Below, piece after piece: positions 8,601 through 13,411 of a DNA stretch of 13,411 bases (its first letter is position 1; every line of letters starts with the position of its first letter). Source of the stretch: an uncultured Bacteroidales bacterium (lineage in GTDB: Bacteria; Bacteroidota; Bacteroidia; Bacteroidales; F082); the NCBI GenBank assembly GCA_937926515.1, contig CALAZZ010000116.1, positions 1 through 13,411 on the forward strand, written 5' to 3'. The notes below the pieces were generated by a model. That model was not told where the DNA came from. It worked only from the letters and a program-made list of their open reading frames with translations, and did not search any database. Position numbers and translations under genes: made by a program.

Positions 8601-11600
8601 GGTGTAGGTGAAAAATTCTTCGCTACAGATTGTTTCATCAGGAGGTGGACTATCCATGGTTGGTATTGGATAAACCACAACTGTAACATATTGAATATTA
8701 CTGCATCCGTTTGCCGTGAGTGTAAATTCATATGTGACTGTAATTGGTTCATTTGTTTCATTGAAGAGAATTTCATTTATTTCTCCAACACCATTTTCAG
8801 CAGGGTTACTGATACCAGGTATTGCCAGGCGCTCCCATTCAAAAAGCACATCCTGAGTCAAACTTTGCGGAATATAATTAAACTCTGTATCACTGCAAAT
8901 GGCGCCAGAAGCCAAAGAAGTGCTTAATTCAGGTATTGGATTTACGATAATGGTAAAGGTTGTTTCCGAACCCGCACAGATGTTGGCTGTAGGGGTAATG
9001 GTTATCAAGGCCATAATAGGTGCATATGAAGCATTGGTTGCTGTAAAAGCAGGAATGTTACCGGTGCCGCTCGCAGCCAGGCCTATATTTGTATTGTTGT
9101 TCTCCCATGTAAATTCAATGCCAGCAAAGTTTCCGGAAAGGACTGTTTCAGCAATTTCATCACCTTGGCAATAATGCTGGTCATCTATTGGATCAACTGC
9201 TGGAGTTGGATTCACAGTGATGGTAAAGTTGTAGGGGAGGCCATCACACTCATCAAATGACGGGGTAATGGTAATGGTAGCAAGAATAGGTGTATTGCCG
9301 TTATTGATTGCAGTGAACGAAGGGATGTCTCCTATTCCTTCAGCTGGCAAGCCAATAGCTGTATTGTCATTTTCCCAGAAATAAACGGCTTCTGGGATAG
9401 GGCCACCAATTGGTGTTAAAGATGCAGTTTCTCCATTGCAATAGATCTGATCATCAATAGCATTTACGGTGGCTGCAGGGTACACGGTAATGGTATATGA
9501 AATTGTTGGCCCTGTGCAGTTTGCTGCCATTGGAACGATGTTGATGGTAGCCACAATAGGAGCTGCTGTGCTGTTGGTGGCGGTGAAGGCTGGAATGTTA
9601 CCGCTTCCGCTGGCAGGCAAGCCTATAGCCGTATCGCTGTTGGTCCAGGCAAAAGCAGTGCCTTCAACAGAACCAATTAATTCAACTTCTTCAACCATAA
9701 CACCATTACAAACCGCTATGTCATCAATTGGATCAAGCAAGGGTAGAGGTTTCACATCCACAGTAATATACTGTACATTATCACAGCCATTGGCACTGAG
9801 TGTATATTGATAAACAACGGGGATGACCTCGTTTGATGTATTGATCAGTACCTCATTCGGATTTCCCGTTCCCCATGCTTCCGGATTACTTATACCTGTA
9901 ACTTCAGGTCTGTACCACTCAAATGTTGTGCCGGAAGTACCGCTTTGCGGATTGTAAGTGAAAGTGGTATTGCTACAGATGGCTTGTGGATTCAGGGTGG
10001 TAGTCAAGGTGGGAATTGGATTCACAGTTACGACCACACTATAAGAAGAGGTGCTGTTGCAACCACTGGCATTGATTGTGAAAATATAGGTAACTTCTAC
10101 CGGATTAACGCCTGTATTTACAAGTGTTTCCATTGGATTTCCGGTACCTGAATTTGCCGGGTTTGAGATCCCAGTCACAGCGGCACGGCTCCAGTTAAAA
10201 ACAGCTGGGATAATATTGCTTTCTGGCTCATAGCTGAACTCCGTTCCACTACAAATGGGACCTGGTGTGAGTGTGCTGGTAAGTTCAGGTGATGGCAAAA
10301 CAGTAATAGTGAAGATTAACTCCAACCCTGTACAGCCCTGGGCTGTTGGGGTAACGGTGATGGTAGCCACAATGGGTTCATGGCCAGAATTGGTGGCAGT
10401 AAAGGCTGGAATATTGCCGGTACCGCTTGCAGCAAGTCCGATTGCGGGGTGGCTGTTTGTCCATGCATAAGAAGTACCCGAAACCGGCCCACTTAAGGGT
10501 ATAACAGGAACAGCAGCCCCGTCGCAATAGGTATTGTCGCTAACAGGATTAACCGAGGGCGAAGGCTTCACACTAACCACTACATGCTGAACGTTCTCGC
10601 ATCCATTGGCGCTGAGTGTGTATATATAAGTAACGTTAACTGCAATATTGGTTGTATTGATTAACACCTCGTTGGGATTACCTGTTCCAGATGCTGGTCC
10701 TGTTGGTTCAATGCCTCCTACAGTAGGACGTTCCCAGCTGAAAGTTGTTCCGTTGGTATTGCTGGTTGGGTTATAACTGAATGTTACTCCACTACAGATT
10801 GAAGGGGGTGTAAGGCTACTGGATAAAACCGGAGTTGGGTTAACAATCACATCTACATTGTATGATTGAGAGCTCACACAGCCTTCAGCTACAAGGGTAT
10901 AAACATACCTTACAGTAATGGGTGATGTAGTGGTATTGGTAAGGATTTCCATTGGATTTCCCGTGCCATTGGTACCAACAGGCATAATACCGCTTACTGA
11001 AGCCCTACTCCAACTGAAGTTTGTTCCGGCTACATTGCTTTCCGGCTCATAATCGAAAAGAGTACCACTGCAGATATCTGGTGGTGTGAGGGTACTGGTA
11101 AGCACAGGTGAAGGGCTCACTACCACTGCAACCTCATACACTGTTGGGTTTGCACAGCTAGCTGCTGTAAGGGTGTATTGATATATAACCGTCACAGGTT
11201 CAGATGATGTACTGGTAAGGGTTTCATTGGGGTTTCCGGTTCCAGAGGTGCCGGGTTCAACAATATCAGCCAATGTTTCGCGGGTCCAATTAAATACGGT
11301 CCCGGGGGTAAGACTTTGGGGTGTATAGCTGAAGATATGACCACTACAGATACCTGGAGCAGTAAGGCTGCTGCTTAACTCAGGTATGGGCCTTACCACA
11401 ACATTCACATTGAATGTAGTAGGATTGGTGCACCCATTAAATGAAACTGTGTATTCATAGGTAACGCTGATTGGCAATGCAGTTGTGTTGGTAAGCACTT
11501 CCATGGGGTTTCCGGTTCCAGCGTTTTCCGATTCGGCAATACCGCTAATTGCAGCACGAAACCAACTAAATGTTGCACCTGTTACATTGCTCGAAGGTGA

Positions 11601-13411
11601 ATAATTAAATATTGCACCGCTGCATATAGCCGGGGGAGACAAACTGCTTGTGAAATTGGGTATAGGATTGACAGTAAGGGCCAAGTCATAACTTTCGGGA
11701 TTATCACATCCATTTGCGGATAATGTGATTAAATAATGAACTGTACGTGGTGCACTGGCTGAGTTAGTTAGTGTTTCACTGATGTTGCCAGTGCCAGAAC
11801 CGGTTGTTGGTGTTATATTGGGAATGGCAGCCCGGGTCCAGTTAAATGTGGTACCAGGCGTTTCGCTTGTCGGTTCGTAGAAGAATGGATTACCGGTGCA
11901 TATGTTTTGGGAGTCAAGACTGCTTGAGAGGTTGGGAATGGGGTTAATGGTTACCTTAACTTCTTCAATAATTGAACAATTGTTGGCATAGAGGGTGTAA
12001 ACGTAAATTACCTCAATAGGCAGGGCAGTGGTGTTGATCAATGTTTCATTGATGCTTCCTGATCCATTGGCCTGGGGATTACTGATGCCTGCGACCTCTG
12101 CCCTGTACCATTCAAAACTGGTACCACTCACCGAACCATTAGGTACATAAACAAAAGGTGATCCGCTGCAGACAGGATCGGGGTTCACCGTGGAGCTTAG
12201 TTGGGGCGTGGGGTTCACAGTTATGGTAACTTGAATAGGTGGGCCTTCGCAATTATTTGCGATTGGGGTAATGGTAATGGTCGCCACCACAGCTGCATTG
12301 GTTGTATTTACAGCTTCGAATGGCGCAATGTCACCCTGACCACTTTCGGCTAAGCCAATTTCAGGGGTATCATTGGTCCAGTTAAAACTGGTGCCTGAAA
12401 CAGTGCTGTTGAAACCAATTGCCAGTGTAAGTTCATTGTTACAAACGGCTTGTGAGGATGGAATGGCCGTAGCAACAGGGATGGGGTGTACAATCCAGCT
12501 AACCAGTGTTTCCCAAACTGTTTCGGTACATCCTGCCCCACTGCTGCAGCCAGTTCGGCGACCCTGTATTAACACCACACCGGCTTCTGTTGTATTAATT
12601 GCACTGCCAGGTGTATAGGTTAGCCAGTTAGAGCCATTGTCAATGCTGTACCGAAAATGATCAGAACAGCCTACTCCTCCGCTGCCAGGCGTAAATGTGG
12701 CACTCAGTTGTTGACCCAGACACACTTCATCGGTGTCAGGTAGGCTCTGCAATAAGGACGGCCCAGCAGGTTGAGCAACGATTACCCATGAAGCCAGCTC
12801 CACCCATTCAGTGGAACTACATCCCGTGTTAATGTCACATCCGGTTCGACGTCCTTGGATACTTAGTGTATTGCCCTCAAGTCCGCCAGTGCTAATGTTA
12901 TTGCCAGGAGTGTAATCAGTCCAGTTTGAGCCATCAGAGCTATAACGATACACATCATTGCAACCAACTCCACCACTTCCCGGATTGAAAGTAGCATCAA
13001 CCGGCTGACCTTCACAAACAGCATCCAGGTTAGGATTTTTCATATCTAATGATGGTCCTGAAGGCTGGGCAACTACTGTCCAGCTCACCATATTATACGA
13101 TGAGGTATTGCATCCTGCCCCATTGGCGGTTCTGCGGCTGCGGATGCTGTTTGTTCCAGCAACGGCATCAAAACTGGGTACTGAAGTTGACCAGCTGCTC
13201 CAGCTGCTTCCGTTGTTGGTTGAATAGCTGTATTCATCTGCTGTGGTTCCGGTCCCACCCGAACCCGGCGAAGTGGAAGCAGTTAATTCCTGTCCGGCAC
13301 ACACTTCATCCACATCAGGTACCCTTGTCAGAGCAGGTGGCTGTGGTTGAGGCACGACTGTCCAGCTCACCATATTATACGATGAGGTATTGCATCCTGC
13401 CCCATTGGCGG
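2649..13411 (-). CDS. Giant PKD/Ig-HYR repeat surface protein, 5' partial
   Basis: An uninterrupted frame with 3,586 complete codons in the window. It stays open through the right edge: the codons upstream of the first in-window ATG (13371-13373) read ANGAGCNTSSYN, identical to an internal repeat, so that ATG is not the start. N to C: Asp-box-like repeats (13411-12477), fifteen PKD-like units (12476-8382), an Ig-like domain split by a beta-sandwich insert (8381-7614), Ig-like plus jelly-roll-like (7613-6753), Ig/PKD-like segments (6752-5955), eleven HYR-like units (5954-3108), and a 152 aa terminal block (3107-2652). No enzyme motif or membrane segment was recognised. Such stacked folds in Bacteroidota belong to exported adhesins or surface fibres; adhesion here is inferred. 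The signal peptide must lie outside the window. No type A or type B T9SS sorting domain is visible at the C terminus (ends RPNVIKMY), which is odd for this class. No frameshift or internal stop was seen. Confidence 0.93.
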   Translation of the reverse strand, partial: ANGAGCNTSSYNMVSWTVVPQPQPPALTRVPDVDEVCAGQELTASTSPGSGGTGTTADEYSYSTNNGSSWSSWSTSVPSFDAVAGTNSIRSRRTANGAGCNTSSYNMVSWTVVAQPSGPSLDMKNPNLDAVCEGQPVDATFNPGSGGVGCNDVYRYSSDGSNWTDYTPGNNISTGGLEGNTLSIQGRRTGCDINTGCSSTEWVELASWVIVAQPAGPSLLQSLPDTDEVCLGQQLSATFTPGSGGVGCSDHFRYSIDNGSNWLTYTPGSAINTTEAGVVLIQGRRTGCSSGAGCTETVWETLVSWIVHPIPVATAIPSSQAVCNNELTLAIGFNSTVSGTSFNWTNDTPEIGLAESGQGDIAPFEAVNTTNAAVVATITITPIANNCEGPPIQVTITVNPTPQLSSTVNPDPVCSGSPFVYVPNGSVSGTSFEWYRAEVAGISNPQANGSGSINETLINTTALPIEVIYVYTLYANNCSIIEEVKVTINPIPNLSSSLDSQNICTGNPFFYEPTSETPGTTFNWTRAAIPNITPTTGSGTGNISETLTNSASAPRTVHYLITLSANGCDNPESYDLALTVNPIPNFTSSLSPPAICSGAIFNYSPSSNVTGATFSWFRAAISGIAESENAGTGNPMEVLTNTTALPISVTYEYTVSFNGCTNPTTFNVNVVVRPIPELSSSLTAPGICSGHIFSYTPQSLTPGTVFNWTRETLADIVEPGTSGTGNPNETLTSTSSEPVTVIYQYTLTAASCANPTVYEVAVVVSPSPVLTSTLTPPDICSGTLFDYEPESNVAGTNFSWSRASVSGIMPVGTNGTGNPMEILTNTTTSPITVRYVYTLVAEGCVSSQSYNVDVIVNPTPVLSSSLTPPSICSGVTFSYNPTSNTNGTTFSWERPTVGGIEPTGPASGTGNPNEVLINTTNIAVNVTYIYTLSANGCENVQHVVVSVKPSPSVNPVSDNTYCDGAAVPVIPLSGPVSGTSYAWTNSHPAIGLAASGTGNIPAFTATNSGHEPIVATITVTPTAQGCTGLELIFTITVLPSPELTSTLTPGPICSGTEFSYEPESNIIPAVFNWSRAAVTGISNPANSGTGNPMETLVNTGVNPVEVTYIFTINASGCNSTSSYSVVVTVNPIPTLTTTLNPQAICSNTTFTYNPQSGTSGTTFEWYRPEVTGISNPEAWGTGNPNEVLINTSNEVIPVVYQYTLSANGCDNVQYITVDVKPLPLLDPIDDIAVCNGVMVEEVELIGSVEGTAFAWTNSDTAIGLPASGSGNIPAFTATNSTAAPIVATINIVPMAANCTGPTISYTITVYPAATVNAIDDQIYCNGETASLTPIGGPIPEAVYFWENDNTAIGLPAEGIGDIPSFTAINNGNTPILATITITPSFDECDGLPYNFTITVNPTPAVDPIDDQHYCQGDEIAETVLSGNFAGIEFTWENNNTNIGLAASGTGNIPAFTATNASYAPIMALITITPTANICAGSETTFTIIVNPIPELSTSLASGAICSDTEFNYIPQSLTQDVLFEWERLAIPGISNPAENGVGEINEILFNETNEPITVTYEFTLTANGCSNIQYVTVVVYPIPTMDSPPPDETICSEEFFTYTPTGPVSGTTFEWTRAAVPGISNPPGSGTGSINEQLVNTTSDPITVVYVYNLSANECNSLSSYQLFVVVIPAPEVVVSASKEQICQGEAFDLFSSSDIGASLPTSILTSNFNSTPTGWTTQNLSAGGNPNAAAWTRRPSPYSQSGATFRSNDNTHFYLSNSDAQGHPGGSGYTHTELISPVFNTVGYTTVTLSFYHHFRRYYASDRARVEISTDGVNWQEVIVFTQNQGGSQNFNYVEVSLGSPQSATTYIRFRYNAYWGWYWAIDNVNISGTSPEAAVVWSSIPPGFESTESNPTNVYQAETTTYIATYFDENTGCPGRDSVTVEMAPVANANITADYCSVPGKVLLTAHPDPPGHTYLWSTGETTHSIEVDEVGVYSVIVTNAFNCSNDAYVLVANELVIDGSFTNFDPNNPSFFNEYVQNQGYWDVEPPYNWGEIDCGLHPEGKYAVNTNAWTNYPNLPEGYHPHFHGRDRTNNTEGPRNFLMLNGGTNLVEDPPGSGNFRERIIWQQTVDVVPNTDYYFSAWAMNLNPVSPARLQFEVNGQLVGSIADLDYAEKPTSEGMVGLSNWVRFYSTPFWNSGSATTAVIRIRNLNLDYGGNDFGLDDISFGTLSPIPAAAAPTANEMICEGDTIYFDAGTTGGMEPIQFVWTGPNGFYSEEENPVIPNSSMANEGTYVLMVTDGYGCPPFITEVVVNIIPAPIASISDSQDICVDQEDVEIQFTGFNGSPPYTFYYMVNGDELLSIISTDGNPVSLTVPSSTPGIFEYVLVSVEDDNNCSRILNDTATIVINDLPVCLIEGNIEVCPDNSGLVYSGPEGMINYVWSITNGEATIEGSANEAVVSLTSPPDCNSNFTLSLTVTDQNMCESVCEIIVTVIDNVNPEWITELGALDANISCDDADGIAYVLSLEPEATDNCGIDNLVMVQTLNIPGDCEAEYIIERTWEAEDRCGNVITFVQTITVFDNAAPVWTTPNFALDITLDCDDTEGLAVAQNLIPVASDYCDGNPVVVKTAGDFVAGDCTHAGSYTNTFVALDECGNESIIYTQLITITDNIAPDIICPPNISIDCDESDHPANTGFAIAIDNCDDNTLITWDDELLTGPCEHSYTIQRTWTATDACGNSNSCVQLISVQDVSAPVLMGVPENTTVSCDEIPDPPTVTAIDNCDDLVEVLFDQESNVVNGCGTIIRTWTATDDCNNTVIAQQLINVIDDTPPVFIGIPEDVSVACDELPEPPLVTATDNCDLTPIEVVFEETVNTVEGGCGEIVRTWTATDYCGNTATATQTITVEDNEAPEWLTATGALDVTIQCGDQVGFEMAQNLVPVAIDNCDPDLALIKVPGSFEPGDCPNSGVYVNTWTVTDFCGNTSEVYTQIITIVDNTAPIWDQTPNFLNRNLICNDTEGLVDALALAPTATDNCGTVTVVLVFDEITQGSCSSNYTRTRRWTATDNCSNINPNQYTQIITVSDNEAPFWNTNPGDLDTTLSCNDSDGIIAALALEPMATDECGSDVIISLTSDNNIPGDCPGTYVRIRTWTAADECGNINPVAYTQTISVIDTEPPLFYNIPTDVTISCEQPLPAVPGNIMAFDDCSDDVTANINFTQSPLNPDPNCPNGGTITRTWTVDDGCGNTTIATQIITITDDIAPSITCPTSLIIEADPGEPYATLTLDPPIYSDNCSEVGAIAISWTMTGATEDGGIGIIPVLYVFNIGITVVTYTVVDECGNLSNCQFTVEVEPNDPPEIECPDDITVPTDPGVCTASIDPGQPILISGSEPITWEWVMSGATIANGSGRPISPIPFTFNLGITTITWTASNISGTDVCEQVITVFDNEPPTFAPPDPFTFCVLDIYSALWDGLPEPLTDIIPEGWNPGEPRRPDWYIVAAGSTELDLDESTVSDNCCDTEDMTFQWRIDYNDGSSLPDEPGDYINGQPSEYGNAIILPGDGVDFEDVFHSITYRLLDCNGNLSEPVSVVITITPRPNVIKMY
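2652..3107 (-). other. Unassigned C-terminal domain of the giant protein
   Basis: The final 152 residues follow the last HYR-like unit, starting at TFAPPDPFTFC. They do not repeat the preceding pattern. Visible features are a Trp/Pro-rich stretch (WDGLPEPL, EGWNPGEPRRPDWY), a DNCCDTED cysteine cluster, WRIDYNDGSS, an acidic Gly-rich loop, and a closing pair of strands (SITYRLLDCNGN, VSVVITITPRPNVIKMY). The DCNGNLS element resembles the D-x-CGN strand of the HYR-like units, so this may be an elaborated last HYR/Ig unit. It lacks the FTPNGDG, FNRWG and terminal GV-L-R pattern of type B sorting domains. Confidence 0.6.
3108..5954 (-). repeat. Eleven HYR-like cysteine-rich protein repeats
   Basis: About 949 residues, average 86 per unit. 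Most units share the order: aromatic start after AP/PP, a strand ending in SC(D/N)D, A-x-DNC, G-x-C, RTWTATD-x-CGN, and closing strand Q-x-ITV-x-DN-x-APP. Units 1, 2, 6, 7 and 8 carry the longer ALD...C-D-GL form; units 3, 4, 5 and 9 are shorter (I-PPN or VPE/IPE start). The last two (SITCPTSL..., EIECPDDITVPTDPG...) look like canonical HYR domains, with ITWTAS or VTYTVVDECGN ends. Four cysteines recur per typical unit, suggesting two disulfides. HYR domains are Ig-fold modules of extracellular proteins; a spacer/stalk or adhesive role is inferred. Confidence 0.85.
5955..6752 (-). other. Ig/PKD-like segments between jelly-roll domain and HYR array
   Basis: About 266 residues holding three successive Ig/PKD-like segments. 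The first has MICEGDTIYFDAG ... FVWTGPNGFYS ... NEGTYVLMVTDGYGC, the classical Bacteroidota Ig pattern. The second is less typical (DICVDQEDVEIQFTG ... YTFYYMVNG ... DDNNCSR). The third (CLIEGNIEVCPDNSG ... YVWSITNGEATIEG ... SLTVTDQNMCESVC) matches PKD-like modules with the W-S-I-T-N-G-x-A-x-I-x-G signature. Boundaries are approximate. Confidence 0.75.
6753..7406 (-). other. Jelly-roll / galactose-binding-like domain
   Basis: About 218 residues from ELVIDGSFTNF to LDDISFGTLSP. The opening (N/D-GSF), the conserved NFLMLNGG, IWQQTVDVVPNTDYYFSAW, RLQFEVNGQLVGS, and the close (GNDFGLDDISF) are the pattern of carbohydrate-binding-module-like beta-sandwiches found in Bacteroidota surface proteins. 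A GYHPHFHGRDR segment adds a histidine cluster. It is preceded (7613-7407) by a short Ig-like domain with YLWSTGETTHSIEV. The ligand is unknown. Confidence 0.7.
7614..8381 (-). other. Ig-like domain interrupted by a MAM/choice-of-anchor-like beta-sandwich
   Basis: The first half of an Ig-like domain (VVSASKEQICQGEAFDLFSS) and its second half (VVWSSIPPGFES ... TTTYIATYFDENTGCPGRDSVTVEM) are separated by about 170 residues, roughly 8291-7782. The insert begins LTSNFNSTPTGW and ends WYWAIDNVNISGT. It contains FRSNDNTHFYLSNSDAQG, ELISPVFNTVGYTTVTLSFY, ARVEISTDGVNWQEV and TYIRFRYNAYWGWYWAIDNV, the layout of MAM-like/choice-of-anchor J-like domains. The insert is rich in aromatic residues, which suits ligand or glycan contact, but its partner is unknown. 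Confidence 0.75.
8382..12476 (-). repeat. Array of fifteen PKD-like/Ig-like protein repeats, two subtypes
   Basis: 1,365 residues in fifteen units of 90-92 aa (270-276 bp) with no linker lost. Subtype 1 (ten units): LSSSLTPPxICSG, FxYxP, FxWxR, GIxxP, GTGNPxEVLxNTT, VxYxYTLxANGC, VxVNPIP. Subtype 2 (five units): Y/VC-x-G, FxWTN, IGLxASGTGNIPAFTATN, APIVATITITP, A-x-x-C, FTITVNP. In N-to-C order the subtypes run 2-1-1-1-1-1-1-2-1-1-2-2-2-1-1. Both share W, GTGN and the two edge cysteines, so they are homologous. The pattern matches PKD-like domains of secreted Bacteroidota proteins. Each unit has two conserved cysteines, compatible with one disulfide. Confidence 0.9.
13075..13129. repeat. Internal copy of an exact 55 bp direct repeat
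   Basis: Identical base for base to the last 55 bases of the window. The preceding bases differ (t at 13074, g at 13356), and the sequence to the left diverges quickly. The offset of 282 bp is exactly 94 codons, one N-terminal protein repeat, so the reading frame is kept. It encodes the hinge around ANGAGCNTSSYNMVSWTV. Confidence 0.97.
13357..13411. repeat. Edge copy of the exact 55 bp direct repeat
   Basis: The window ends inside this copy, so the match to 13075-13129 may continue beyond the edge. A match of exactly 55 bases reaching the sequence end is what an assembler using 55-base words would leave when a contig stops at a repeated node. This suggests a collapsed tandem repeat and not a natural end. 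Confidence 0.95.

Larger units (their letters stand above)
12477..13411 (-). repeat. N-terminal ~94-98 aa repeats with Asp-box-like motif
   Basis: Three complete units at 13337-13056 (94 aa), 13055-12762 (98 aa) and 12761-12477 (95 aa), plus the end of a fourth at 13411-13338. Shared order: PDxDEVCxGQ, PGSGG-x-G, an S-x-D/N-x-G-S-x-W segment (STNNGSSW, SIDNGSNW; SSDGSNW is one residue short), YTPGSxI, a GRRT/SRRT arginine pair, a Cys-rich hinge, and VSWTVVAQP. The S-x-D-x-G-x-x-W segment resembles the Asp-box of beta-propeller enzymes, but a lone Asp-box-like hairpin per unit is no evidence of an enzyme. The repeats run off the window edge, so the total number is unknown. Confidence 0.85.

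Noticed and set aside
12477..13337. Sialidase or other beta-propeller enzyme based on Asp-box-like motifs
   Set aside because: Only one motif occurs per ~95 aa Ig-sized unit, with no catalytic residues or propeller-blade spacing.
13371..13373. First in-window ATG as the start of the giant gene
   Set aside because: The frame remains open upstream to the window edge and the upstream codons match the end of an internal repeat exactly, so the true start is outside the window.

Overview
The window looks like DNA of a Bacteroidota (CFB-group) bacterium that has a type IX secretion system (T9SS). The main evidence is an unmistakable T9SS type B (gliding motility-associated) C-terminal sorting domain in one gene. 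A very large secreted-type protein made of PKD-like/Ig-like and HYR-like repeats, moderate GC content and a candidate TAnnTTTG-type promoter element fit this. Genus or species cannot be told from the sequence.

There are two convincing protein-coding genes, both on the minus strand. Upstream in transcription is a giant gene that enters from the right edge (13411) and stops at 2649. It shows 3,586 complete codons and its true start lies outside the window. From N to C it contains: three complete ~94-98 aa repeats plus the end of a fourth, with Asp-box-like motifs; fifteen ~90 aa PKD-like/Ig units of two subtypes; a beta-sandwich domain nested inside another Ig-like domain; a second Ig-like plus jelly-roll-like pair; about three Ig/PKD-like segments; eleven HYR-like cysteine-rich units; and an unassigned 152 aa C-terminal block. 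It carries no recognisable T9SS sorting domain. Downstream is a 451-codon gene (169-1524) with a signal-peptide-like segment, two Ig-like segments, one SprB-like repeat and the type B sorting domain.

Between the genes (1525-2648) there is no supportable coding sequence. This stretch holds a GCACAAAGG-rich tandem repeat array (about 1691-2107), with a 158 bp higher-order unit and ~40 bp subunits, and then ~540 bp of AT-rich, gene-free sequence. The left edge carries a REP-like palindrome (9-74).

The last 55 bases of the window are an exact copy of 13075-13129, offset by 282 bp (94 codons), which is one full N-terminal protein repeat. Both window edges therefore sit on repetitive DNA. This suggests that the window is a whole assembly contig broken at repeats, and that the N-terminal repeat number of the giant protein is unknown.

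The most reasonable reading is a cell-surface/adhesin locus: a stalk-like repeat protein with embedded carbohydrate- or ligand-binding-type beta-sandwich domains, next to a smaller T9SS-exported repeat protein. No enzymes, phage genes, transposases, CRISPR arrays, tRNAs or rRNAs were seen.
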